A stretch of DNA of 64,000 bases from Myxococcales bacterium (GTDB taxonomy: Bacteria > Myxococcota_A > UBA9160 > SZUA-336): NCBI GenBank assembly GCA_013215565.1, contig JABSQV010000016.1, forward strand, positions 1 to 64,000, given 5' to 3'. Positions 1 to 7,255 of this stretch are shown piece after piece. Both the position numbers and the translations under genes were made by a program. Under the pieces are notes generated by a model. That model did not search any database, had not been told where the DNA came from, and was given only the letters and a program-made list of their open reading frames with translations. The number at the start of each line of letters is the position of its first letter. Position 1 is the stretch's first letter.

Positions 1-454
1 CGGCCGCGGGCAAGCCTGCCGAGAGCCGGACCTGCACCCCGCCGTCGGCATCGACGCGGACGCCGGTGCGTTCGAGCACCTCCTGGCCCACCGGCGCGAC
101 CTCGAGCAAGCCGCTCTTGCCTGAGCCGGCGCGTGCCCGATGGCCGGAGAGCGCCCGCCCCAGCGCGCGCTGGATGAAGTCGGCGGCCGCGCGACGCGCG
201 TCCGGATTCGCAGACGCGCGTGCGGGCAGTCCGGCCGCGTCCGCCGGGACCTCGACACAGACGCGGCTGGGTGCCGCGAACGGGTCCCCCTGCACGTGGT
301 CGAAGCAGAGCGCGAGCCTGCCGAGGGTGTAGGCGCGGCGCGCGAGGTCCTTGTAGTGCCCGTAGGGGCGGCCGTCGATGCGTTCCAGATCGACGCGCAG
401 ATCGCCGGAAGAAGGCCGGGAAGGAGGACGCGGGCGCCCCCGACCCACGCTCAC
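1..454 (-). CDS. ABC-class predicted ATPase (PF09818/COG3044 family), N-terminal part, cut by the window edge
   Basis: I translated this by hand from a GTG at 454; the frame is open to base 1, giving 151 residues. After a basic Arg/Pro-rich start come RIDGRPYGHYKDL and then CFDHVQGDPFAAPSRV, which I recognise as the conserved N-terminal signature of the 'predicted ATPase of the ABC class' family. The P-loop part of that family would lie further along and is outside the window. The GTG overlaps the stop of the upstream membrane-protein gene as GTGA, so the two are probably translationally coupled and share an operon with the hydrolase before it. The cellular role of this family is not established. 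The family call is fairly sure; the function is unknown. Confidence 0.75.
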   Translation of the reverse strand, partial: MSVGRGRPRPPSRPSSGDLRVDLERIDGRPYGHYKDLARRAYTLGRLALCFDHVQGDPFAAPSRVCVEVPADAAGLPARASANPDARRAAADFIQRALGRALSGHRARAGSGKSGLLEVAPVGQEVLERTGVRVDADGGVQVRLSAGLPAA

Positions 455-861
455 GCAGCCGGCGTCGCGCGGCGCCGAAACAGCAGGACCGCGAGCGCCA
501 GGAACGGCAGCGCCGAAAGCACGCCGCCGACCCAGCCCTGTCCATGCGGGTCGAGGAGATTCCAGAGCCACATGCTGAACGCGATCTGGACCAGGTAACC
601 GGCCGACGCCACCCAGACCCAGGGTCGCAGCCGGTAGAACCCGTAGCTCAGCGCGGCATACACGATCCAGTGCAACGCCGCGCCCAGCTTGGCTGCAACC
701 CCCGAGAACAAAATCCCGAACCAGACCTCGTCGTCCTGGTCGAGGGGCTTCCAGAACAGGTCCCAGGGCACATAGATCAGGGTCATGTAAAGGCAGAACG
801 CCAGGATCGCGTTGACCCACCATGGACGCCGCGCGAGTTCCCCGCGCCATGCGAGCGCCAT
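451..861 (-). CDS. Small integral membrane protein, function unknown
   Basis: A 136-residue hydrophobic protein starting MALAWRGELARRPWW, with about four predicted membrane segments: VNAILAFCLYMTLIYV, a segment around FGILFSGVAAKLGAAL, one around YRLRPWVWVASAGYLVQIAF, and a C-terminal one ending LPFLALAVLLF before an RRR tail (positive inside). I chose the ATG at 861, which overlaps the stop of the hydrolase gene as TGATG, rather than a TTG one codon earlier. The downstream gene overlaps by GTGA. I do not recognise the family; its place between a hydrolase and an ATPase gives no clear job. Confidence 0.75.
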   Translation of the reverse strand: MALAWRGELARRPWWVNAILAFCLYMTLIYVPWDLFWKPLDQDDEVWFGILFSGVAAKLGAALHWIVYAALSYGFYRLRPWVWVASAGYLVQIAFSMWLWNLLDPHGQGWVGGVLSALPFLALAVLLFRRRATPAA

Positions 862-1802
862 CAAGCGCTTCCGTTCCCGCCGATCCCGCGCCGGCGCAGG
901 AACGCGTCGATCGCATCACACAGTGCGCGCGGTTCGTCGAAGTGAACCATGTGTCCGGCCCCCGGAATCTCGGCCGACTCGGCGTCCGGGAAGAACGCGA
1001 GGCGTCTCAGGAACTCAGCCTCCGGAAGATAGCCACCCGTCTCGCCGGTCTCCCGGGGTCGTTTTCGGCCCCGGGTCCAGAAGTCTCCCGAGGCGCCCCC
1101 GTTCACCACCAGCGTCGGACAGCTGACGCGCTCCCAGCTCTCCTCGATCTGCCGGAAGTTGAAGCCGCCCCAGCTGGTGCGCAGGAATGGATCCCACTTC
1201 CAGCGAAGCCCCCCCTCGGGGTGCGGGCGGGTGCCGGCCTCGGCCAGCAGGCGTGCACGCGCGGGATCGAGACGGCGATGGTTGCGCCGGATCCGCGCAG
1301 TGGCCTCGTCGAGATCCGCGACGCGCTTGCCGTGCGGCGAGAGCTGGTCGAGCGCCTCGATCGAGTTCCGCGCCCAGAAGAGCCCGGCCTCGCGGCTGCC
1401 CTCGCCTTCCCAGTTGGGAGGCCCGATGCCCTCGACGAGCACCAGCGCCCGGGGCACCTCGGGGAACAGCCCCGCGTACTGCGACGCGACCTCGCCGCCA
1501 AAGCTATGCCCGATCAGGACCGGCCGCCCGAGTTCGAGTCCCAGGATCGCGGCGCGCACGTCGATCACGAAGTGCTGCAGCGCGTAGTAGTGCACGTGGT
1601 CGCTGTCGCCGTGTCCACGCAGGTCGAGCGCAACCACGCGAAAGCGGTCGCAGAAGCGCTCGGCAATCGGATCCAGGCTCTGGGCCAGGTCTCGCATGCC
1701 GTGGAGGAGCAGCATGCCGGGGGCCGCTCCCGGCCCGGGCTCCCCGTAGTCGAGGACCGACAGCTCGATCGCGTGACTCCGGATCCGGAGTTGCTTGGGC
1801 AT
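861..1802 (-). CDS. Alpha/beta-hydrolase fold enzyme
   Basis: 313 residues, the usual length of a single-domain alpha/beta hydrolase. The oxyanion-region motif LLLHGM sits near residue 33, the nucleophile elbow is GHSFGG (Ser near residue 99), and the C-terminal His lies in GAGHMVHFDEP. RGHGDSDH between strands 3 and 4 is typical of the family. The substrate cannot be told from sequence; esterase, lipase-like or C-C hydrolase activity are all possible. It is the first gene of a three-gene overlapping operon. The 200 bases upstream are locally AT-richer and probably hold its promoter. Confidence 0.85.
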   Translation of the reverse strand: MPKQLRIRSHAIELSVLDYGEPGPGAAPGMLLLHGMRDLAQSLDPIAERFCDRFRVVALDLRGHGDSDHVHYYALQHFVIDVRAAILGLELGRPVLIGHSFGGEVASQYAGLFPEVPRALVLVEGIGPPNWEGEGSREAGLFWARNSIEALDQLSPHGKRVADLDEATARIRRNHRRLDPARARLLAEAGTRPHPEGGLRWKWDPFLRTSWGGFNFRQIEESWERVSCPTLVVNGGASGDFWTRGRKRPRETGETGGYLPEAEFLRRLAFFPDAESAEIPGAGHMVHFDEPRALCDAIDAFLRRRGIGGNGSA

Positions 1803-2010
1803 CCGAATTGACTTTCGTATTTTCTTTGCTAGTTTCAGCCGAGCTTCGAGGGTGATTTCAAGTTACGCACGCTCTTTGCAACCCCCCCATGACCCCTCCC
1901 AGGAGTTCAAAGGGACGCCCGCTCCGATCCGCACCGGGGCCGGAGAGCTGCGGAGGACCCGGGCGCCTCGGGGCCCGGGCTCCCTCGAAGCAATTGGCGC
2001 GCCCCGGCCC

Positions 2011-2487
2011 TCAGAGCCGGCCGAGCAAATCCGACGCCGCGTCCCCGAGCGCATCCGTCGACGCTGACATCTCGAGGTTGCGCATCCGGCTCCGCAGCAG
2101 GCTGCGCTGATCGGTCGAGGCTCGGGGCACGGCTTCAGCGAGCGCGTCGAGTACACCCAACAACTCGCGCTCGTCGTCTAGGTCGAGCAGCATCAGCAGC
2201 ATGCTGAATTGCTCCGGCATGCCGAAGCTCTTCTTGAACTCGCGGTAGGTCCGGAGAAAAGTGGGCGACGCATGCGCGGTCCGCAGTCGCTGCTCGAGAC
2301 GGCTGCGCCCGGCGTCGTTGCGCTTGCCGAAGAGTTGCTCCTCGACGCGGCGCTTGTAGGCAGCGTTCACGCGGCGGGAACGTCGCCTGCCACCATCGGG
2401 GCCGGATCGGCCATTGCCGCCCCCGCGTTGCTTCTCACGGCGTCGCTTATCCGCCTCGCTTGACGAATTCTTGTCGCGATCAGTCAC
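2011..2487 (-). CDS. Conserved-looking hypothetical protein with a basic disordered N terminus
   Basis: 158 residues from a GTG at 2487, preceded by GAGGGA as a plausible Shine-Dalgarno. Residues 1-45 are Lys/Arg/Gly-rich and probably disordered; the rest is alpha-helical and acidic to mixed, with a repeated Leu/Asp pattern around LLMLLDLDDERELLGVLDALAEA. The codon pattern (strong G/C in third position) and the amphipathic helices suggest a real gene. I do not recognise a family. A nucleic-acid or ribosome-associated role is only a guess from the basic tail. Confidence 0.55.
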   Translation of the reverse strand: MTDRDKNSSSEADKRRREKQRGGGNGRSGPDGGRRRSRRVNAAYKRRVEEQLFGKRNDAGRSRLEQRLRTAHASPTFLRTYREFKKSFGMPEQFSMLLMLLDLDDERELLGVLDALAEAVPRASTDQRSLLRSRMRNLEMSASTDALGDAASDLLGRL

Positions 2488-2666
2488 CTGCAGGTTCCCT
2501 CGAAAGGCCGCGCGGCGCCGCGATCCAAGCTTGGCAAGGAGGCACGGCCCCGGGGCAAGGCCCCTAGGTCCGGGATCCGATGGCAGAGCATTCGCTGCCA
2601 GTCACATGGTTAAAGGGGGCGACCACCTTTGGCCGAAACCCCCACCGCACTCGTAGCATGCACCAT

Positions 2667-2954
2667 TCAGCCAATAATGTCGCGCTCTCGCCCAGGATCG
2701 GGTCCTGGAACACACAGCCCCGCCCAGCCCCGGACACGAGCGCCCGCCCCGGAGGCCCGGCGGCGTAAGCTGCGGGGCCCGCCGCTTCGCCACGCCCGTA
2801 CTCCCAGCCACAGACCGCGCCCCACGAAGAAGAGTCCCAGGCCGTCGAAGCAGGCGTCGAGCAGGCTCGGGTTCTCTCGAAACACAGACTCGCCGGTCGC
2901 GAATCCAATCCCGACCAGAACCGCTCCCAGGAGCAACTCGGGCAGGCCTCTCAT
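2667..2954 (-). CDS. Possible small membrane protein
   Basis: A 95-residue frame starting at the ATG at 2954 (MRGLPELLLGAVLVGIGFATG), with two hydrophobic stretches: the start, and LLDACFDGLGLFFVGRGLWLGV. The C-terminal 40 residues are low-complexity Arg/Gly/Pro, which makes the end doubtful. A longer frame from 2999 adds an unconvincing Cys-rich leader. No family recognised. It may be a small inner-membrane protein or a chance frame in a non-coding gap. Confidence 0.4.
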   Translation of the reverse strand: MRGLPELLLGAVLVGIGFATGESVFRENPSLLDACFDGLGLFFVGRGLWLGVRAWRSGGPRSLRRRASGAGARVRGWAGLCVPGPDPGRERDIIG

Positions 2955-3077
2955 CCGGCATCCGCATTCACATGCATCACCGGGAGACCTTTCGGACACT
3001 CAACCGCCGGCCTGAAGCCCCGCGCGAAGACACGCCCCCTGCGTGGGCTTCGAGAGCCCGGCAGGCCGGAGTCCGGC

Positions 3078-4151
3078 TCAGAGAGCCCAGACAGCGAGCG
3101 CGATGAGCAACGCGATCCCGCCCAGCACCCCGCTTAGAACCCGCGGAAAATGCGGCTGAATCAGCAGCGGGTCAGAGGCAATGCTGCGCACGTCGAGCGC
3201 ATCCAGGCGACCCTCGGTCACAGCCTCGAGGTCCTCGAGGCACAGTTCCACCGAGATCTCCGCGTAGGCCTCACCGATCTCGCGTGACGCGATCGCGGGG
3301 GCGCCGTGGTAGGAGACGCGTCTGCCCCCGCGCCCGTAGCCGAAGCGCGAATTCAAAGCCCAGCCGACGCCACCCGCGAGGCTCTCCGCGACCAGCCGCG
3401 ACTGCGCCGCGCTCTCGGAGCGACCCAGTCGGGCGAGCCCGGCCGCAATCCAACTCCCGAGGCGCGCAATCGGCCAGAACTCGGGTGGCGCATCGGCGGG
3501 GAGCGATTTGAACTCAGGCGCGACCAGTTCCGGACGTTTCGCCAGGTACCACGAGGTCTCCCAGCCACCCGCGTGTTCGCCCGACAGCAGGCCCGCGCGT
3601 TCCGCCTCGCTCAGATCGCGTCCGATGCAGGCCTCGACGCGATCGAAGGCGAGACCCCGCGTCAACTGGTAGAGCGCCCGGATCGAGGGCGTGAACATGG
3701 AGATCCCGGAGCGGCGCGAGACCACGCGACACGCGGCCTCGAGTGCGGCCGCGTGGCGGGGACCCCCGTGCGCGTTCGTGAGCATCACGTAGCGAAAGCC
3801 GGCCCGGGCCAACTGCTCGCCGAATGCGCGCACCACCCGGTAGACGACCCGCGGCGGGGTGTTGATCGATCCCGCGAGTGGCAGCTCGTCGGTCCCGATC
3901 GGGAGCGGAGGAAAACGCACCGCGGTCCAGTCGGAACGCGGCTGCGTGAAGCGGCGGGCAGTCTCGTCCGCCATCCAGATGGCCTGGTGATAGTCGGACC
4001 CGATCGGAAGATGGGGGCCGTGAACCTCGAGCGCGCTGACCGCACAGAACGCGACGGTGCGATCGAGATCCAGGGCCTGGAGATCCAGCTGGGAAAGGGT
4101 GTCGGCGTCCCGGATCGTTCCCGACCCCGGGCTCTGCTCTGGCGCTTCCAT
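3078..4151 (-). CDS. Creatininase-family amidohydrolase with a C-terminal membrane anchor
   Basis: 357 residues from the ATG at 4151. The creatininase fold is shown by ALEVHGPHLPIGSDYHQA (metal-binding Glu/His/Asp), LPIGTDELPLAGSINTPP, NAHGGPRH and SGEHAGGWETSWYL. Family members hydrolyse cyclic or linear amides (creatinine, riboflavin-precursor formamides, or the mycofactocin peptide in MftE). No mycofactocin genes are visible here, so the substrate is open. The last 20 residues form a hydrophobic helix (SGVLGGIALLIALAVWAL), so the enzyme is probably tail-anchored in the inner membrane, which is unusual for the family. A start at 4193 is possible but would overlap the divergent epimerase gene. 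A TATTAT box ends 8 nt before the ATG, suggesting a leaderless mRNA. Confidence 0.85.
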   Translation of the reverse strand: MEAPEQSPGSGTIRDADTLSQLDLQALDLDRTVAFCAVSALEVHGPHLPIGSDYHQAIWMADETARRFTQPRSDWTAVRFPPLPIGTDELPLAGSINTPPRVVYRVVRAFGEQLARAGFRYVMLTNAHGGPRHAAALEAACRVVSRRSGISMFTPSIRALYQLTRGLAFDRVEACIGRDLSEAERAGLLSGEHAGGWETSWYLAKRPELVAPEFKSLPADAPPEFWPIARLGSWIAAGLARLGRSESAAQSRLVAESLAGGVGWALNSRFGYGRGGRRVSYHGAPAIASREIGEAYAEISVELCLEDLEAVTEGRLDALDVRSIASDPLLIQPHFPRVLSGVLGGIALLIALAVWAL

Positions 4152-4175
4152 AGGTCTGTATAATACCTCGCCGTG
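4149..4175. promoter_or_regulatory. Symmetric -10 element between two divergent, apparently leaderless genes
   Basis: The sequence TATAATA at 4159-4165 reads as a perfect TATAAT on the plus strand (4159-4164) and as TATTAT on the minus strand (4165-4160). Exactly 8 nt separate each -10 box from its start codon: GTG at 4173 on plus and ATG at 4151 on minus. No Shine-Dalgarno fits into either gap and I see no -35 match. Transcription from each box would be expected to start at or next to the start codon. Confidence 0.65.
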
Positions 4176-4568
4176 CTCAAACGAATTCATCACATCGGAA
4201 TCGTGGTCCCCGACCTCGACGCCGCCTACGGCTTCTGGCGCGACACGCTGGGGCTTGCCTTCGAGAAGGAGGCGACCGTCGTCGACCAGGGGGTGCGCGC
4301 GGCACTGCTCCGCTGCGGGGAGAGCGAGATCGAACTGCTCGAGCCAATCGACTCCAAAAGCGGCGTCGGCCGCTTTCTGGAACGGCGCGGCGGAGGCCTA
4401 CACCACATCTGCTTCGAAACCGACGACGTCGCAGCCGAACTCGAGGGCGCGCGCAAGCGCGGTCTCAGCCTGATCGACGAAGCGCCGCGCGCGGGGCTGG
4501 CGGGCCAGATCTGCTTCCTGCACCCGCGCTCCTGTGCGGGCGTGCTGGTGGAGTACGCCGAGCCGTGA
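4173..4568 (+). CDS. mce: Methylmalonyl-CoA epimerase (VOC superfamily)
   Basis: 131 residues, the normal length of the family. It interconverts (R)- and (S)-methylmalonyl-CoA in propionate and odd-chain or branched acyl-CoA breakdown. The family signatures are present: RIHHIGIVVPDLDAA (first metal His), EIELLEP, FLERRGGGLHHICFETDDV (second His) and GVLVEYAEP (metal Glu). The GTG start is used because the -10 box ends 8 nt upstream. The next gene overlaps by GTGA, and a MatB-like synthetase follows, so the operon looks devoted to methylmalonyl- or malonyl-CoA supply. Confidence 0.88.
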   Translation: MLKRIHHIGIVVPDLDAAYGFWRDTLGLAFEKEATVVDQGVRAALLRCGESEIELLEPIDSKSGVGRFLERRGGGLHHICFETDDVAAELEGARKRGLSLIDEAPRAGLAGQICFLHPRSCAGVLVEYAEP

Positions 4569-4915
4569 GCGAGCACGAGAACGGACTGCGCCTGGACGAG
4601 GTCCGCATCGCGGTCGACTCGGTCCCGGATGCGGCCCTGACCTTCGATCGCAACCTGGAGCTTCCGGGGCGACCCGAAGCCGGCGTCGTCCGGATTCCGA
4701 TCGGGGCCTCCGAGATCGTGCTCGAGTCCGCCAGCGAGGGCGAGCGGGCCGGGATGACGGGCTTGGTCCTGGGAACGCCCGACCTGGAGGCGCTGACGGC
4801 GCGACTCGAGGCCGCGGGCGTGCCCTTCGAGCGCGATGCGGACGGAGGCCTCCGGATCGCGGGCAGCGTCGCGAACGGCGCGCCTCTCGAGATCCGAGCC
4901 ACCCAGAAGACTTGA
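4565..4915 (+). CDS. VOC/glyoxalase-like protein lacking the usual metal ligands
   Basis: 116 residues from a GTG that overlaps the epimerase stop as GTGA. The pattern of alternating strands and the segment TGLVLGTPDLEALTARLEAAGVPFE are typical of the second half of a VOC (glyoxalase/bleomycin resistance) fold. The His and Glu metal ligands seen in the preceding epimerase are absent at the matching places, so it is probably non-catalytic or a binding/partner subunit. It overlaps the next gene by TTGA. It may be a degenerate tandem duplicate of the epimerase; the function is unknown. Confidence 0.65.
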   Translation: MSEHENGLRLDEVRIAVDSVPDAALTFDRNLELPGRPEAGVVRIPIGASEIVLESASEGERAGMTGLVLGTPDLEALTARLEAAGVPFERDADGGLRIAGSVANGAPLEIRATQKT

Positions 4916-6291
4916 TCGAGAAGCTGCTCGCGTCGCTCGAGGCCCTGGCGGACCGCGAGGCAGTCGTGGGCCTCGATCCGCAGGGCGAGCCGGCCTGGCG
5001 ACGCTCTGGGCGCGACACGCTGCGCGAGATCGGTGGCTGGCAGCAACAGCTCCGGGCACGCGGCCTGCGACCGGGCGAACGGGTCGCGATCGACCTGCCC
5101 CGCGGACCCGATCTGCTGCCCGCCCACGCTGCGGTGCTCGCCTCCGGAGCCACGGTGGTCCCCGTCAACACGGCGCTCACGGCCGCCGAGCGCCGGAGGC
5201 TGGTGGAGCAGGCCGACCCGAAGGTCGTTCTCGGTCGCGCTGATCGGCCTGGTACGGCCACCGCTCCGGTGCTCGAGGCGCCCCCGCCCGGGACCCCGGC
5301 GCTGCTGATCTTCACGAGCGGGACCACGGGGCAGCCCAAGGCCGTGCCTCTCACGCTCGCCAACCTCGAGGCCAACCTCGAGGCCCTCGTCGGGACCTGG
5401 GGCCTGTCGGCGGCGGATCGCCTGCTCCACGTGCTGCCCGCGCATCACGTGCACGGGCTGTGTCTGGCCCTCTACGGCTGCGTGCGCGCCGGTCTCTCGA
5501 TCGTGCTGGCTCCCCGTTTCGAGGCAGATACGGCACTCCGCTGCCTCGAACGCTACGCGATCACGGTCTTCATGGGCGTGCCGACGATGTACCACCGCTT
5601 CCTGATCTCGCAGACCGAACCCGATCTGTCGCAGATGCGACTGTTCATCTCGGGCTCGGCCCCGCTCTCGGCCGAGGACTTCCGGGGCTTCGAGGCGCGC
5701 TTCGGACACCAGCCGCTCGAGCGTTACGGACTCAGCGAAACCCTGATCGTGAGTTCCAACCCGCTCGAAGGCGAGCGCCGACCCGGGAGTGTCGGACTTC
5801 CCCTGCCACGTACTGAACTCCGGCTCGCCGAAGACGGCGAGATTCTGGTCCGCGGACCCGGGGTGATGTCGAGCTACTGGCGAGCACCCGAAACCCTCGA
5901 GCCGGCGTTCGTGGACGGGTTCTTCCGCACCGGCGACCTCGGCCGGATCGGGGACGGCGGCTACCTCGAAATCAACGGCCGCAAGAAGGAGTTGATCCTG
6001 GTCGGTGGCTCGAACGTGCTGCCGGGCGAGGTCGAACGCGCGCTCGCCGGGGAGCCGGACGTAGATGACCTGGCGGTCGGCGGTGTCGCGGACCCCGATC
6101 TCGGAGAGCGCGTGGTGGCATTCGTGGTCGCTGGCCGGGACGCCGAGACTTCGAGCGTCGAGGCGCGGCTGCGTGCGCGCGCAGAATCCGAACTCGCAGG
6201 CTACAAGCGACCCCGCGAGTACCGCTTTCTGGACGAGCTGCCGCGCAACGCCATGGGCAAGCTGGACCGGCGCGCCCTTGCGCGGGATTGA
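4912..6291 (+). CDS. Acyl-CoA synthetase, malonyl/methylmalonyl-CoA synthetase (MatB)-like
   Basis: 459 residues if translation starts at the TTG at 4912, which overlaps the previous stop as TTGA; no better start is visible and the upstream extension of the frame is low-complexity. Adenylate-forming signatures are clear: IFTSGTTGQPKAVPLT (phosphate loop), ERYGLSETLIVSSNP (A5 region), FFRTGDLGRI (A7/A8) and a C-terminal NAMGKLDRRAL with the catalytic Lys. AHHVHGLCLALYG and VFMGVPTMYHRFL closely follow MatB enzymes, which make malonyl- or methylmalonyl-CoA from the free diacid. The preceding methylmalonyl-CoA epimerase supports that substrate range. It is slightly shorter than typical MatB (about 500) at the N terminus. 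Confidence 0.8.
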   Translation: MIEKLLASLEALADREAVVGLDPQGEPAWRRSGRDTLREIGGWQQQLRARGLRPGERVAIDLPRGPDLLPAHAAVLASGATVVPVNTALTAAERRRLVEQADPKVVLGRADRPGTATAPVLEAPPPGTPALLIFTSGTTGQPKAVPLTLANLEANLEALVGTWGLSAADRLLHVLPAHHVHGLCLALYGCVRAGLSIVLAPRFEADTALRCLERYAITVFMGVPTMYHRFLISQTEPDLSQMRLFISGSAPLSAEDFRGFEARFGHQPLERYGLSETLIVSSNPLEGERRPGSVGLPLPRTELRLAEDGEILVRGPGVMSSYWRAPETLEPAFVDGFFRTGDLGRIGDGGYLEINGRKKELILVGGSNVLPGEVERALAGEPDVDDLAVGGVADPDLGERVVAFVVAGRDAETSSVEARLRARAESELAGYKRPREYRFLDELPRNAMGKLDRRALARD

Positions 6292-6304
6292 AGGGCCGCG
6301 AAGC

Positions 6305-7138
6305 TCAGCCGAGCAGACAGCGCAGCTGGGCGAGGTGCGCGTCCGTGGCAGCCGTGAGCAGCCCCGTCACGCCGGGCTCGTAGCGATCCGGAAAGCTCCC
6401 GTCGAGGGATTCGATCCGGCCGCCGGCCTCGAGCAGCGGCAGGGCCGCCACCCAGGCCCGGCGCGACAGCCCATCCGGCGTCGCAGCCAGCCGCAATCCA
6501 CCGAAGATGTCCTCGAGAAACGGCGCCACCCCGATGGCGCCGCCCGCAGCCACGCGCGGCTGCAGGCCCTGCAGCGCGAGCGCGCTCCGAACCGAATCCG
6601 GAAGACCGTAGGACACCAGCACCCGTGTACCCGGGGGGCTCACCTGAAGCGGTTCGAACCCGCCCCCCGCGAACGCGATCTCGGCGCCCTTGCCGCGGAC
6701 GGCCCGGAGCAAGAGCCGCGACTTGGGCAGCCCGACCAGAGCGGCCTCGACGAGACCGCGTCGCTCCAGACCGACCAGAATCGCGTAGGGGCCATCTCCG
6801 CGCAGGAAGCGGAGCGTCCCGTCGATCGGATCGATCACCACGACGTGCGCGGCCGCAGCGTCGTGGCCGTTGCTGAATTCCGAAACGCTGGGGGTGTCTT
6901 CCTCGACGTACAGGCCGACTTCCGGGAAGGCCTCGCGCAGGGCCACCAGCAGGATTTCCTGTGAGACGCAGTCGGCGTCAGTCAGGGCCGCCTTTTCGGG
7001 CCGCAGTTCCTCGAGCTTGGGCCGGTTGCGTACGCGGCCCTCGAGCCAGCGCACCGCCGCAGTCGCCTGCCAGACGGGAAGCGTCAAGCGTTCGACGAAA
7101 GCCGAGGGAGTGAGTTCTCGAGAGGAGGGAACGGCCAT
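6305..7138 (-). CDS. Inositol monophosphatase / 3'(2'),5'-bisphosphate nucleotidase family phosphatase
   Basis: 277 residues from the ATG at 7138. The lithium-sensitive phosphatase motifs are VEEDTP (metal Glu), VIDPIDGTLRFLRGDGPYAI (Asp/Asp/Gly metal and phosphate loop) and, at the C terminus, a degenerate GGRIESLDGS region. It starts with a Ser/Thr-rich segment and has TDADCVSQEILLVALREAF before the first metal site, as in CysQ-like members. It could be CysQ (PAP phosphatase), an inositol phosphatase or histidinol phosphatase; context does not decide. The same frame stays open on the antisense strand far past this start, but that extension is a shadow of the acyl-CoA ligase. Confidence 0.8.
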   Translation of the reverse strand: MAVPSSRELTPSAFVERLTLPVWQATAAVRWLEGRVRNRPKLEELRPEKAALTDADCVSQEILLVALREAFPEVGLYVEEDTPSVSEFSNGHDAAAAHVVVIDPIDGTLRFLRGDGPYAILVGLERRGLVEAALVGLPKSRLLLRAVRGKGAEIAFAGGGFEPLQVSPPGTRVLVSYGLPDSVRSALALQGLQPRVAAGGAIGVAPFLEDIFGGLRLAATPDGLSRRAWVAALPLLEAGGRIESLDGSFPDRYEPGVTGLLTAATDAHLAQLRCLLG

Positions 7139-7255
7139 GGCGCGGCGGGAGAGTAGCCGATGTTCGCCGGCCCGAAAGTCGGGCCGCTGCGGGCGCAGGT
7201 GACGCGGATCGGCTCCTCGTTTTAGGATGTAGGGCGACGAGAGGAGCGAAACGAG

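Noticed and set aside
7139-7255. A third KstR-type operator before the FadD19-like gene
   Set aside because: I looked for AACNNGTT or TAGAACACG in this gap and found none, so regulation by the same repressor is not supported there.
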